A stretch of 58,913 nucleotides of DNA from a bacterium (GTDB lineage: Bacteria > CLD3 > SB21), in the NCBI GenBank assembly GCA_013360215.1, contig JABWCP010000019.1, positions 1-58,913 on the forward strand, given 5' to 3'. A model generated the notes under the pieces. The model was given only the letters and a program-made list of their open reading frames with translations. It ran no database searches and had not been told where the DNA came from. How positions within the stretch are numbered: position 1 is the stretch's first letter; each line of letters opens with the position of its first letter. Of the stretch, positions 10,420 through 18,005 are shown in pieces. A program made the translations under genes and the position numbers.

Positions 10420-10542
10420 CTAGTTGCACACCCATACCGTGACCATGGGCACAATGAGCCACAATACGCCTTTGATTAAAAAAAACAAAAAACCGATGAT
10501 ACCGAGTTTTTTGGCCCACGGCCAGCGATTCGTAAAATTCAT
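10420..10542 (-). CDS. 40-residue single-span membrane peptide
   Basis: The frame runs from ATG 10540-10542 to TAG 10420-10422. The peptide is MNFTNRWPWAKKLGIIGFLF followed by FLIKGVLWLIVPMVTVWVCN. A short basic N-terminus leads into a strongly hydrophobic helix, so it should be an inner-membrane single-pass peptide. Its ATG overlaps the TGA of the ABM/heme-oxygenase-like gene in an ATGA junction, which supports coupled expression and makes a chance frame unlikely. The function is unknown; a partner of the heme operon is the natural guess. Confidence 0.7.
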   Translation of the reverse strand: MNFTNRWPWAKKLGIIGFLFFLIKGVLWLIVPMVTVWVCN

Positions 10543-10871
10543 CGCGCGATCACCGCGTAGGTTTTAAATTTGGACTCCATAGGTGCGGCTTCTCCGCGCG
10601 CTTTGGCAGCACGTACATCGGCAAATCCGCGCTTGTGGCCTTCGATGAATTCCGGCGATTGGGTCCAGGTATCAAACGCTTCCTTGCTATCCCAATGACT
10701 CACAATCAGATACGGCTCGCCCGGTTGATCGGGTTTGAGAACCTGCATATCTACAAATCCCGGCATGCGGTCAATGGCATGCGCGCGTGAACTGAAAAGT
10801 TCTTCAAACCGTTCGCGATAAGTATCGTTGCAGGTGATATAATTGATCGCCACAAAACGATGCGTACTCAT
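10539..10871 (-). CDS. IsdG-like heme-degrading monooxygenase (ABM domain)
   Basis: The 110-residue product is one antibiotic-biosynthesis-monooxygenase fold. The segment MPGFVDMQVLKP, then YLIVSHWDSKEAFDTWTQSP, is typical of HmoB/IsdG relatives. The IsdG catalytic triad Asn-Trp-His (N7, W67, H77 in the S. aureus enzyme) has counterparts N10, W69 and H79 with nearly the same spacing, so heme degradation with iron release is likely; this is inference from motif spacing. The start overlaps the stop of the cytochrome-like gene (TAATG), and its stop overlaps the 40-residue gene. Palindromes upstream of the operon fit iron control. Confidence 0.8.
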   Translation of the reverse strand: MSTHRFVAINYITCNDTYRERFEELFSSRAHAIDRMPGFVDMQVLKPDQPGEPYLIVSHWDSKEAFDTWTQSPEFIEGHKRGFADVRAAKARGEAAPMESKFKTYAVIAR

Positions 10872-11170
10872 TATTTTTTCTCCGGTTTTTTATAGCTGGT
10901 AAGATATTTTAAAATCCGTTCTTTTTGATGATCGGAAATTTTAGCACGCGTCTGCATTTGATCCAGATGCGCTTCCCATGCTTCATCGGAAAAATCCGAT
11001 GGTACAAAAAGGCTGTGGCAACTGCCGCAATGCTGCACATACATCGCGCGCCCTTCGTTCAAAACCGTAAGTTCGGCGGGATCACTCGTTGTAGCGGCGC
11101 TCGGTACATAGAGCGCCGGTGCACAACTAGGCATAAGCAGCAGCGAAAGACAAAAAAAGTATTTTTTCAT
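10871..11170 (-). CDS. Small CXXCH c-type heme lipoprotein
   Basis: The 99-residue product has an N-terminal hydrophobic segment ending in LLLMPSC, a probable (slightly atypical) lipobox, and one heme c motif CGSCH near residue 50 in YVQHCGSCHSLF. A later methionine (QMQTRAKISD) could serve as the distal ligand. It therefore looks like a small membrane-anchored cytochrome c in the periplasm. It starts 8 bases after the outer-membrane protein gene and overlaps the IsdG-like gene by one base. Together these suggest electron or heme handling in the envelope. Confidence 0.8.
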   Translation of the reverse strand: MKKYFFCLSLLLMPSCAPALYVPSAATTSDPAELTVLNEGRAMYVQHCGSCHSLFVPSDFSDEAWEAHLDQMQTRAKISDHQKERILKYLTSYKKPEKK

Positions 11171-11178
11171 GGCTGTGC

Positions 11179-11970
11179 TCAGAATATGTAAGAAAAGATC
11201 AGACGCGTTTCGAGGCGCTCATGTTCATCCAATACCAAACCGTTTTTGGTGGCACCTTTTAGCGCTTTAATCTGCGGCAGGATAGTCAGATTGACCCAAA
11301 AATTTTCCATCGTGTAGCTCAGTGTAGGACCCATAAATAGCGCGGAATGTTCCCACTTGCCTTCGACCACTTCATTGTGATTGCGGGCTTCAATACCCAA
11401 GTACAATCCGTTGCGAACGCGGTAACTATAGCCGAGATCCAATTCGTAAACCGTTTCTTTTTCGTTTTCGATCTCACCGTGTTCTGCTTCTTTTTCAAAT
11501 TCCAGTTCACCGACAAGGTTGAGTGCCAGAATGGAATTCCCGATACGCTTATCAAAGATCAACTTGCCTTCGATTTCGATCTCATTGCGTCCGATACCGT
11601 ATTCGCCATACAATGCAAATCCTACCGGATCGGCCACGGCGTCAAATACTTTGTATTTCCATTCATTAGAAAAACTCAGTTCGGTTGCATTTTCTATTGT
11701 CGAGTCATTGGTCTGAGCCGCCGATGTTTTTGCGTTGATATAAAACGCCGTTTGAAGATTTTTAGCGAAGCCGAGTTCATATTCGATGCGATTTTCAAAT
11801 GCTCTGTAAAATTTTTCGCGGCCCCATTTGAAGGTGACCCAAGGTTCGACTTCACGTTGGCCGACATTGAGCACATTACTTTGGTACGTGTAGTTAAAAA
11901 TACGATCCTGAGCAGTTAATGCATTAAATCCACACCATGTCAAAATCAGGCCCCAAAAAAACGTTTTCAT
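11179..11970 (-). CDS. Predicted outer-membrane beta-barrel protein
   Basis: The 263-residue product begins with a signal peptide (MKTFFWGLILTWCGFNALTA, cleavage before QDRIF). The mature part is rich in alternating amphipathic strands with aromatic ends (ELGFAKNLQTAFYINAKT, ELDLGYSYRVRNGLYLGIEA) and ends in the outer-membrane signature IFSYIF. No TonB box is obvious and it is too short for a TonB-dependent receptor, so it is better seen as a small porin-like or structural barrel. It is the first gene of the six-gene operon; GAGGA lies eight bases before the ATG, and three palindromic operators lie upstream. Confidence 0.8.
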   Translation of the reverse strand: MKTFFWGLILTWCGFNALTAQDRIFNYTYQSNVLNVGQREVEPWVTFKWGREKFYRAFENRIEYELGFAKNLQTAFYINAKTSAAQTNDSTIENATELSFSNEWKYKVFDAVADPVGFALYGEYGIGRNEIEIEGKLIFDKRIGNSILALNLVGELEFEKEAEHGEIENEKETVYELDLGYSYRVRNGLYLGIEARNHNEVVEGKWEHSALFMGPTLSYTMENFWVNLTILPQIKALKGATKNGLVLDEHERLETRLIFSYIF

Positions 11971-12011
11971 AAAACAATCCTCGGTTATTATTTAATTGGT
12001 TACAATTGAAA

Positions 12012-12028
12012 TTGAGATTCAGTCTCAA
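12012..12028. promoter_or_regulatory. Palindromic operator, copy 1 (Fur-like)
   Basis: TTGAGATTCAGTCTCAA: a 17-bp inverted repeat with arms TTGAGA/TCTCAA, 42 bases upstream of the outer-membrane gene start. The 7-1-7 geometry and TGAGA half-sites resemble Fur-family boxes. Confidence 0.6.
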
Positions 12029-12074
12029 TATTGGAAATAAAGAAAACAAAATTTATTTTCATATTATCTAATAA

Positions 12075-12104
12075 TTGAGAACAGTTCTCAATGATAATTG
12101 TCAT
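12075..12104. promoter_or_regulatory. Palindromic operator, copy 2, with overlapping second palindrome
   Basis: TTGAGAACAGTTCTCAA (12075-12091) is a perfect 8-1-8 palindrome. It runs straight into ATGATAATTGTCAT (12091-12104), a near-perfect palindrome that contains the GATAAT hexamer of classical Fur boxes. Overlapping hexamer arrays of this kind are typical for Fur-type sites. Confidence 0.65.
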
Positions 12105-12148
12105 GTTTTTATGTAATTATAATGATTATTTATTTTATTTAATTGAAA

Positions 12149-12165
12149 TTGAGACTTAGTATCAA
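12149..12165. promoter_or_regulatory. Palindromic operator, copy 3
   Basis: TTGAGACTTAGTATCAA has the same 17-bp frame as copies 1 and 2, with one mismatch between the arms (GAG versus ATC). The three boxes start 63 and 74 bases apart. Confidence 0.55.
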
Positions 12166-12535
12166 TTGATGGTTAATATATATTCATTATTGATTATTTT
12201 GTCAAGAATTATTTTTCAATAACTGATACTTACGAAGTTACTGAGAACCTCATCGTCTATAGTTCTTCCAAAATCTATGGTTTTGGTATATACTCGTATA
12301 ATCCCTTATTCACAAAAGGGCTCGTATTAAACAAAATTGCGTTATCTTACTTTTAAATAAAAAGCATAATAGCCACTGTATTAAGTTGCAAACTCGCGCT
12401 ACATCAGAAGAAGAAATAGACTTTCAAATAAACGCCGACCTTAAAACATTAAGAAAAAATTTGGAAGTAAATACGTCAGGGAGGATAATCAAAAGAAGGA
12501 GAAAAATTTATTCGAAATGGAATAACGATCTTACA

Positions 12536-14248
12536 CTATTCCGCTTCTTTGGCACGTTTAACAAATTCGGGATAAAGTGTGTTAAGGCATTCGGGGCAGA
12601 CACTGTGGGTAAACTCCGCATCGGTATGTTTCTGAAGATACGTTTCGATTTGGCTCCAAAATCCGTGGTCGTCGCGCACTTTTTTACAGTTGGCACAAAT
12701 AGGAAACATGCCGCGTAACTCTTTGACATTGTGCAGCGCTTCTTCGAGGTCACTGTTTATTTTCGTCAATTCGGCATTTTTGGCATTCAGCAATTCTTCC
12801 GATTGACGTTTGACGCGATAGCGTTGCCACAGTAACACCAAAACCACGATTAGCGCCAAAAACCCGCCGATCAGCGAATGGCGTACAATTTTACTCTGAC
12901 TGATTTCAAGCGATTTGATCGTACTATCACGCTGTAGAAGTGCGATCTGCTGATCCTTACGCTTGGAATCGTAGAGCAACTGAAGCTCGGCTGTTTTACG
13001 GTTTGCTTCTACACTCTGTAAAGAATCTTTGATCGCGATGTAACCCTTGTACCAAGTCAATGCCTGCGGCAAATACCCCATCGCTTCATAGATTTCCGAA
13101 AACACAAGGCGTACATCACGAATACGATTGCGATTACCCGATGCAAGGTAAATCTGATGCCCCATTCCTGCGTATTGCAAGGCCATATCGTACATTCTGA
13201 GTTTTTTATAATTTTGAGCCAAGCTGACATACGCATTACCTTCGGCGGTTAGATCTTTCACAAACTTTGCCATTTCGAGTGATTGGCGCAGGTATGTCGC
13301 CGCCTCCGCATAATTTCCTTTTCGATTGTGTACGTCGCCAAGGCTTACCAATGTCCACGCCACGCCGGATTTATTATCCAGCTGCTTATACAGCCCGTAT
13401 GCTTTCCGATATAAATGTAAAGCGCTATCCAAGCGTTCCTGCTTTTCATAAACAGAACCGATATTTAGAAAACAAAGTGCCGTACCGGATTGGGAACCTA
13501 TCTTTTCCTGTATTTCCAACGACTTCTGATAATACTCTAACGCTTCAACATATTTGGATTGCTCCAAAAAAACATTACCGAGATTGATATACGATGTGCC
13601 TAGGCTTTTTTGGTCGCCGGCTTCTTGGGCAATTTTGAGCGATTTGAAATAATATTCCAAAGCCTCCTCATGATCGCCCATTTCTACATACACGTTGCCG
13701 ATATTGTTGTATGCGACAGACTGACTTTGTAAATCTGCTCTTCCCTGATACACACCCAACATGTTTTCGTAATAACCCAACGCTTCACGGTATTTACCGC
13801 CGATCATGGCAATGCCGGCAAGACTATTGTAAGCACGCGACAAACCGACCGTATCATTATTATTCATCGCCATTTTCAATGCATCGCCATAGAGACGCTT
13901 GGCGTCATCTACCCGGCCTCGCTGCTCAAAAACGTAACCGAGATAATTGACGGCCTTGACTTCACCAAATTTGTATTTAAAAACACGGCTGAGTTCTTCG
14001 GATTTGCGGATATAATATTCGGCCGAGTCGAGATCCACTTCCAGATATTGGAATGCCAGATCGTGCATCAGATTGACTTTACCGGAATCATACGCCACTC
14101 CCTGAATGGCGGTTTTTAAAACTTCAATGCCCTCTTGCTGAGTCCATCCGTCGTTATAAACCATACCGGCACAAAAAACCGATGACAAAATAACCCAACG
14201 GCGGATGTGTCGAAACCAATGATTACGGAAAGAAAACAAGTAGCGCAT
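12536..14248 (-). CDS. TPR-repeat membrane protein with C-terminal Cys4 motif
   Basis: The 570-residue protein has an N-terminal signal or anchor, about ten TPR units (residues 40-400; repeats such as AYNNIGNVYVEMGDHEEALE and YINLGNVFLEQSKYVEAL), a coiled region, one membrane helix near 440-462 (LIGGFLALIVVLVLLWQRYR), a second coiled coil, and a C-terminal module near 515-560. That module has PICANCKKVRDDHGFW and HSVCPECLNTLYPEF, two CxxC pairs likely to bind zinc. From memory, the same module ends many sensor kinases and response regulators of other phyla. TPR-TM proteins often end in a kinase; here there is none, so it may relay a periplasmic signal through the zinc module. Confidence 0.8.
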   Translation of the reverse strand: MRYLFSFRNHWFRHIRRWVILSSVFCAGMVYNDGWTQQEGIEVLKTAIQGVAYDSGKVNLMHDLAFQYLEVDLDSAEYYIRKSEELSRVFKYKFGEVKAVNYLGYVFEQRGRVDDAKRLYGDALKMAMNNNDTVGLSRAYNSLAGIAMIGGKYREALGYYENMLGVYQGRADLQSQSVAYNNIGNVYVEMGDHEEALEYYFKSLKIAQEAGDQKSLGTSYINLGNVFLEQSKYVEALEYYQKSLEIQEKIGSQSGTALCFLNIGSVYEKQERLDSALHLYRKAYGLYKQLDNKSGVAWTLVSLGDVHNRKGNYAEAATYLRQSLEMAKFVKDLTAEGNAYVSLAQNYKKLRMYDMALQYAGMGHQIYLASGNRNRIRDVRLVFSEIYEAMGYLPQALTWYKGYIAIKDSLQSVEANRKTAELQLLYDSKRKDQQIALLQRDSTIKSLEISQSKIVRHSLIGGFLALIVVLVLLWQRYRVKRQSEELLNAKNAELTKINSDLEEALHNVKELRGMFPICANCKKVRDDHGFWSQIETYLQKHTDAEFTHSVCPECLNTLYPEFVKRAKEAE

Positions 14249-14570
14249 GTTTAATGAATGTATGTTGAGAAAACCGAAAGATATGCCTTGAACGCTTTAA
14301 AATACCGTTATGAGACCTCAGAATCAACAGCTTATTGGGCGATTGTACAATACAAGTAGTTCTACGTACTTATTTCCTAACCCTAAAATGGCGAGATATT
14401 TTCATATTTCTCCATGTTTTTTGCCGGTTTTTCATCCGCTTTATAAAACAACTCTAAATAGGAAAAAGAATTGCATTTATTGAGGTTTTGGCCTATCTTG
14501 CCCAGCTTTAATATGAAGCCGTAAATAATTATCAAATTGACTATAAAGTTATTGCAGGAGAAATGCTCGT
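14249..14570. promoter_or_regulatory. Divergent intergenic region before ppiD
   Basis: About 320 bases between the divergent TPR and PpiD genes. A weak sigma-70-like pair for the plus strand is TTGCAT (14471-14476) and TATCTT (14494-14499) with 17 bases between. AGGAG at about 14551 serves ppiD. A three-codon frame ATG CTC GTA TGA overlaps the ppiD start, so initiation at the first ATG would end on the true start codon. The promoter call is weak. Confidence 0.35.
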
Positions 14571-16427
14571 ATGATGACGTGGATTCGTGAAAAAACGCAC
14601 TGGTTACTCTATGCGTTGATCGTGTTTTTTATCGCCCTGATCGTGATCGAATGGGGCGCCAACTACACTGACATCGCCAATAAATCCCGCGGCACGATCG
14701 GCAAAATCAACGGTGAGGATATTCGCTACGCCGACTTTGCTACCGTGTATAACAACCAGATGAATAATGCCCGCGCCCAAAAAGACGGCGAAGCGTTGAC
14801 CGATGCGGAGATGGAGCAACTCAGCGACCAGATTTGGAACCAAATCGTCGAAGAAAAATTGCTGCGCGAATACATGAAAGAAAATCATGTTGCGGTCGGC
14901 GATACGGAAGTGGTATTTGAATTGCGCAACAATCCTCCGGAGTTTATCAAAAACACACCTGCGTTTTTGACCGACGGTAACTTTGATATGAATAAATACC
15001 AGCAAGCGCTCAATAATCCTCAGTACGCCAAAGAATGGGCGCAGGTCGAACAAATGCTGCGTATGCAAATGCCGTACAATAAGCTTCAGGCTATGATTGC
15101 TACCTCACCTCGTATCAGCGAAAGCGAATTGCGTCAAGAGTATGCCCGCCGCAATATCAAGCTGAACGGTCAGATTGTATTTTTTAGCCCCGCAGATATT
15201 CCCGCATCCAGCGTACAAGTGACCGATGCGGAAGCGCAGTCGTATTACGACAACCACAAAGATGATTACAAACAGGAAGAAAAAGCACGCCTTGCTTTTG
15301 TTTCGTTCAGCACGGAAGCTACCAAAGAAGATTCCGCTGAAGTCATCGAACGTGTCAATGAAGTAAAAAAACAAGTTCTCGAAGGTAAAGATTTTGCCGA
15401 ATTAGCCAAACTCAATTCGGTGGATCGTGCGGCCAATCAACAAGGCGGTTCGCTCGGTTGGTTTACCAAAGGAGCGATGGTTCGTGAATTTGAAGAAGCC
15501 TGTTTCAACGCCAAAAAAGGTGATGTGATCGGCCCTGTAATTACGTCTTTCGGTTATCACATTATTAAAATTGACTCCACGCGTTTTGTCAAAGATAAAA
15601 AAACACGTGCGAAAAAAGCCGGCGAAGCCGAAGACCGTGATAGTGTCTTGGCGCGCCATATTCTTATTCGCATGGAAGCCAGCCAGACGACGATCGAGAC
15701 AGCCCGTGAGAATGCCAACGCATTTTATGAAACAGCCAAAGATAACGGATTTGACAAAGCGCTCGAAAAATACGCATCACGCTTTAACCTAACGCCCGAC
15801 ACGACGCTGGACATCGTCAATAATGAAAACGGTATCGTTGCCGGTTTTGCCGAACGCATGAAAAACGTGACACGTTTTGCCTTTACCGAAAAAGTCGGTG
15901 CGGTCCATCGCCCGCATCAAACCGGACGCGGCGTTACAATTTTTGCAATCGTTTCGCGCACCGATAAAGGTATTCAACCTTTTGAAGCCGTCAAAGAACG
16001 CGTTCGCAATACGGTGATGGAAGAAAAACGCATGACGATGGCCTATCAAAAAGCTCAGGAGTTACGTTCCAAAATCAACTCGCTGGCTGACTTAAAGGCA
16101 CTTGATTCTACATTGACTGTACGCGATCTGACTAATTTTACGATGAATAACTCCATCATCGGTGTCGGCCGTGACGCTAAAATCAACGGTGTGTTATTTA
16201 GTACCGCCGTCGGTGCACTGAGTGAAGCTATCAAAGGCAATCGCGGTGCCTACATTGCATTTGTCGCTACTCGTGATGATATCAACGAATCCCAATTCCG
16301 CGATGCCCGGAATGATCTACGTCGCCAATTGCAAAGCACAAAACAACAACGTGCTTATCGCGACTGGGTCGAAAGCATGAAAAAGCAAGCGTCCATCAAA
16401 GACTTCCGACCGGAATTTAATTTGTAA
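14571..16427 (+). CDS. PpiD/SurA-type membrane-anchored peptidylprolyl isomerase
   Basis: The 618-residue protein has one N-terminal membrane helix (HWLLYALIVFFIALIVIEW) and a periplasmic body. The SurA_N-like chaperone region spans about 40-210, a parvulin domain about 225-345 (FAELAKLNSVDRAANQQGGS, then GWFTKG, GPVITSFGYHIIKID), and a second degenerate parvulin-like unit starts at LARHILIRME. It would assist folding of outer-membrane proteins leaving the Sec translocon. Length is typical for PpiD of this type (about 600-700). It is followed by a strong hairpin terminator, so it is probably monocistronic. Confidence 0.88.
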   Translation: MMTWIREKTHWLLYALIVFFIALIVIEWGANYTDIANKSRGTIGKINGEDIRYADFATVYNNQMNNARAQKDGEALTDAEMEQLSDQIWNQIVEEKLLREYMKENHVAVGDTEVVFELRNNPPEFIKNTPAFLTDGNFDMNKYQQALNNPQYAKEWAQVEQMLRMQMPYNKLQAMIATSPRISESELRQEYARRNIKLNGQIVFFSPADIPASSVQVTDAEAQSYYDNHKDDYKQEEKARLAFVSFSTEATKEDSAEVIERVNEVKKQVLEGKDFAELAKLNSVDRAANQQGGSLGWFTKGAMVREFEEACFNAKKGDVIGPVITSFGYHIIKIDSTRFVKDKKTRAKKAGEAEDRDSVLARHILIRMEASQTTIETARENANAFYETAKDNGFDKALEKYASRFNLTPDTTLDIVNNENGIVAGFAERMKNVTRFAFTEKVGAVHRPHQTGRGVTIFAIVSRTDKGIQPFEAVKERVRNTVMEEKRMTMAYQKAQELRSKINSLADLKALDSTLTVRDLTNFTMNNSIIGVGRDAKINGVLFSTAVGALSEAIKGNRGAYIAFVATRDDINESQFRDARNDLRRQLQSTKQQRAYRDWVESMKKQASIKDFRPEFNL

Positions 16428-16453
16428 GCGCTTATTCAAAAATCGTTCTTCAG

Positions 16454-16480
16454 GAAATCCGGATGATGAATCCGGATTTC
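16454..16480 (+). terminator. Hairpin terminator after ppiD
   Basis: GAAATCCGGAT (16454-16464), loop GATGA, and ATCCGGATTTC (16470-16480) form a perfect 11-bp stem followed by TTATT. It lies 27 bases past the ppiD stop and before clpS. Confidence 0.75.
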
Positions 16481-16519
16481 TTATTGGATGATGATTAGTT
16501 TTTTAATAGATTCCTCATT

Positions 16520-16810
16520 ATGAAACCCATTACGGCAATCGCCACCCAAACGGAACATGAAGTTTCCGAATCAACCACGTTAGATCATCCTTTACGTGTC
16601 ATCCTTTTCAATGACGACATCCATACCTTTGATGAAGTGATCGCTCAGGTGATCAAAGCCATCGGGTGTACCGCTCAAAAAGCCGAAGCTATCGCATGGG
16701 AAGTGCATACCCGAGGAAAAGCCGTCGTTTATGAAGGTGATTTAGGGGAATGTTTGCGGGTCAGCAGCGTACTTGAGGAAATCGGCTTACACACTCAGAT
16801 CGAACCCTGA
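16520..16810 (+). CDS. clpS: ATP-dependent Clp protease adaptor ClpS
   Basis: The 96-residue product matches ClpS, which binds N-degron substrates and delivers them to ClpAP or ClpCP. The core is LRVILFNDDIHTFDEVIAQV, then IKAIGCTAQKAEAIAWEVHT and GKAVVYEGDLGECLRVSSVLEEIGL; the conserved NDD/HTFDEV and the AxxxAxxVHxxG pattern are intact. The N-terminal 25 residues are variable, as in the family. It stands alone between a terminator and the convergent CDF gene, 12 bases from its end. No clpA is in the window. Confidence 0.92.
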   Translation: MKPITAIATQTEHEVSESTTLDHPLRVILFNDDIHTFDEVIAQVIKAIGCTAQKAEAIAWEVHTRGKAVVYEGDLGECLRVSSVLEEIGLHTQIEP

Positions 16811-16822
16811 TCGGTTCTCTCC

Positions 16823-17812
16823 TTATTCGTTTTTTCCATTTCGCATTCTTGTACTTGTGATATGCGCTTCGTTGTGGCCTTCGATAGGTTCCAGATGCGA
16901 TGTGATTTCTGTTTCTATCGGAAATGTATCGGCGATAACTTTTTCGATAGCCGTAGCCTGGGCATGTGCCTGCACGATCGTCAAGCTTTCATGAAACAAA
17001 AGATGAAACTCAATGATGATCCGATTTCCTGAACTGCGGTGCTTTAAATCATGAAAACGAATTCCGTACTTTTGTGTTTCCGCTTGCAGGATAGATTCTA
17101 ATTTGGTTTGCGTCTCCGGATCGGCTTCATCCATCAATCCGCCAAACGCCTGACGTATCAATTTGCCTCCCGACCATAAAATATTGAGCGCTACTAAAAT
17201 AGCCACGATCGGATCAAACGATAACCATCCCGTCACCATTGTTAACACTAATCCGAAAATCACCCCGAAACTGGTCCAACTGTCGGTCAGAACGTGTTTG
17301 CCATTGGCTATCAAAATCAGCGAGTGATTCTTCTTACCTTTATGAACGAGATACCAACCCAAGGCCGCGTTGACGGCTGTGGCTATCACTACGAACATCG
17401 TGCCCGACTCAATATTATTGATTTCCAATCCGCGAATCCATTTCATCACCGATTCGTAAATAATATACAGCGCCGCCATCACGATCATTGCACCTTCCAA
17501 TCCGGCCGAAAAAAAACTGATACGATCGTGCCCGTAGGGATGATTTTTATCGGGGGGTTGCGTACTCAACCAGAGGCTATACGCGGCAAAGGATACCGCC
17601 AGAACGTGAACTACCGACTCTGCCGCATCCGAAAGAATCGCAGCGGAACCGGTAATAAAGTAAGCGTATATCTTCATCGCAAACATTCCAAATCCGATAA
17701 ACAATGACCAACGCATGGCGATTTTATTGTCATGCACGGTAAGTGCGGCAGTTTTGGTGTCCGTTTGCGAAGAAACGTGAATCGGATTTTCGGGTGCTAT
17801 AGATTTTTCCAT
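16823..17812 (-). CDS. Cation diffusion facilitator family metal transporter
   Basis: The product is a CDF antiporter that would export divalent metal (Zn, Fe, Mn or similar) from the cytoplasm. The start is set at the ATG 17810-17812 (MEKSIAPENP); the open frame continues upstream but only through an operator-like palindrome, so the extension is not credible. Six hydrophobic segments follow. The TM2 site is SDAAES and the TM5 site is HVLTD (HxxxD), both present, and a C-terminal cytoplasmic metal domain ends in EGHNEAHI. It converges on clpS. An operator resembling those of the heme operon lies 72-92 bases upstream. Confidence 0.88.
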   Translation of the reverse strand: MEKSIAPENPIHVSSQTDTKTAALTVHDNKIAMRWSLFIGFGMFAMKIYAYFITGSAAILSDAAESVVHVLAVSFAAYSLWLSTQPPDKNHPYGHDRISFFSAGLEGAMIVMAALYIIYESVMKWIRGLEINNIESGTMFVVIATAVNAALGWYLVHKGKKNHSLILIANGKHVLTDSWTSFGVIFGLVLTMVTGWLSFDPIVAILVALNILWSGGKLIRQAFGGLMDEADPETQTKLESILQAETQKYGIRFHDLKHRSSGNRIIIEFHLLFHESLTIVQAHAQATAIEKVIADTFPIETEITSHLEPIEGHNEAHITSTRMRNGKNE

Positions 17813-17883
17813 AATTTTTTTTAAATTGAAAACCGCATCAATGTACGTATCTGAAAAGCTAAACAATAACATTTTTTTGCTTA

Positions 17884-17904
17884 GCATGAGACAAGGTCTC
17901 ATGC
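17884..17904. promoter_or_regulatory. Palindromic operator before the CDF gene (copy 4)
   Basis: GCATGAGAC, AAG, GTCTCATGC: a perfect 9-bp inverted repeat with a 3-base centre. Its core TGAGAC-N3-GTCTCA has the same TGAGA-N5-TCTCA layout and centre spacing as the three boxes at 12.0-12.2 kb. Position 72-92 bases before the CDF start fits a metal-responsive operator. Confidence 0.6.
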
Positions 17905-17920
17905 GTGTGCATAAAATCAA

Positions 17921-17946
17921 ATAACCCGACCTATGGGCCGGGTTAT
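17921..17946 (-). terminator. Terminator after gltX
   Basis: On the minus strand TAACCCG and CGGGTTA (17922-17928 and 17939-17945) pair around a 10-base loop, followed by TTTGATTTTAT. It lies about 60 bases past the gltX stop and ends the rpoZ-coaBC-gltX transcript. Confidence 0.65.
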
Positions 17947-18005
17947 TGAATTACAAAATCTTCAACACAAAATGCGGTTTTACATTATCGAATCATAACC
18001 GTTTC

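Larger units (their letters stand above)
11971..12535. other. Regulatory intergenic region upstream of the heme-type operon
   Basis: A 565-base AT-rich region. The part nearest the outer-membrane gene (12004-12170) is a cluster of inverted repeats, listed separately. Two of the boxes are preceded by the same 14-base string AATTGAAATTGAGA (12004-12017 and 12141-12154), so part of the region looks duplicated. The part from 12170 to 12535 shows no convincing gene; the plus-strand open frame there is mostly the complement of the next gene. Confidence 0.5.

Noticed and set aside
12386-12718. Plus-strand 110-codon frame upstream of and overlapping the TPR gene end
   Set aside because: Mostly the complement of the zinc-motif region; no ribosome site.
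17813-17920. N-terminal extension of the CDF gene
   Set aside because: The stretch contains an operator-like palindrome and no transporter-like sequence; the ATG at 17810-17812 fits the family better.
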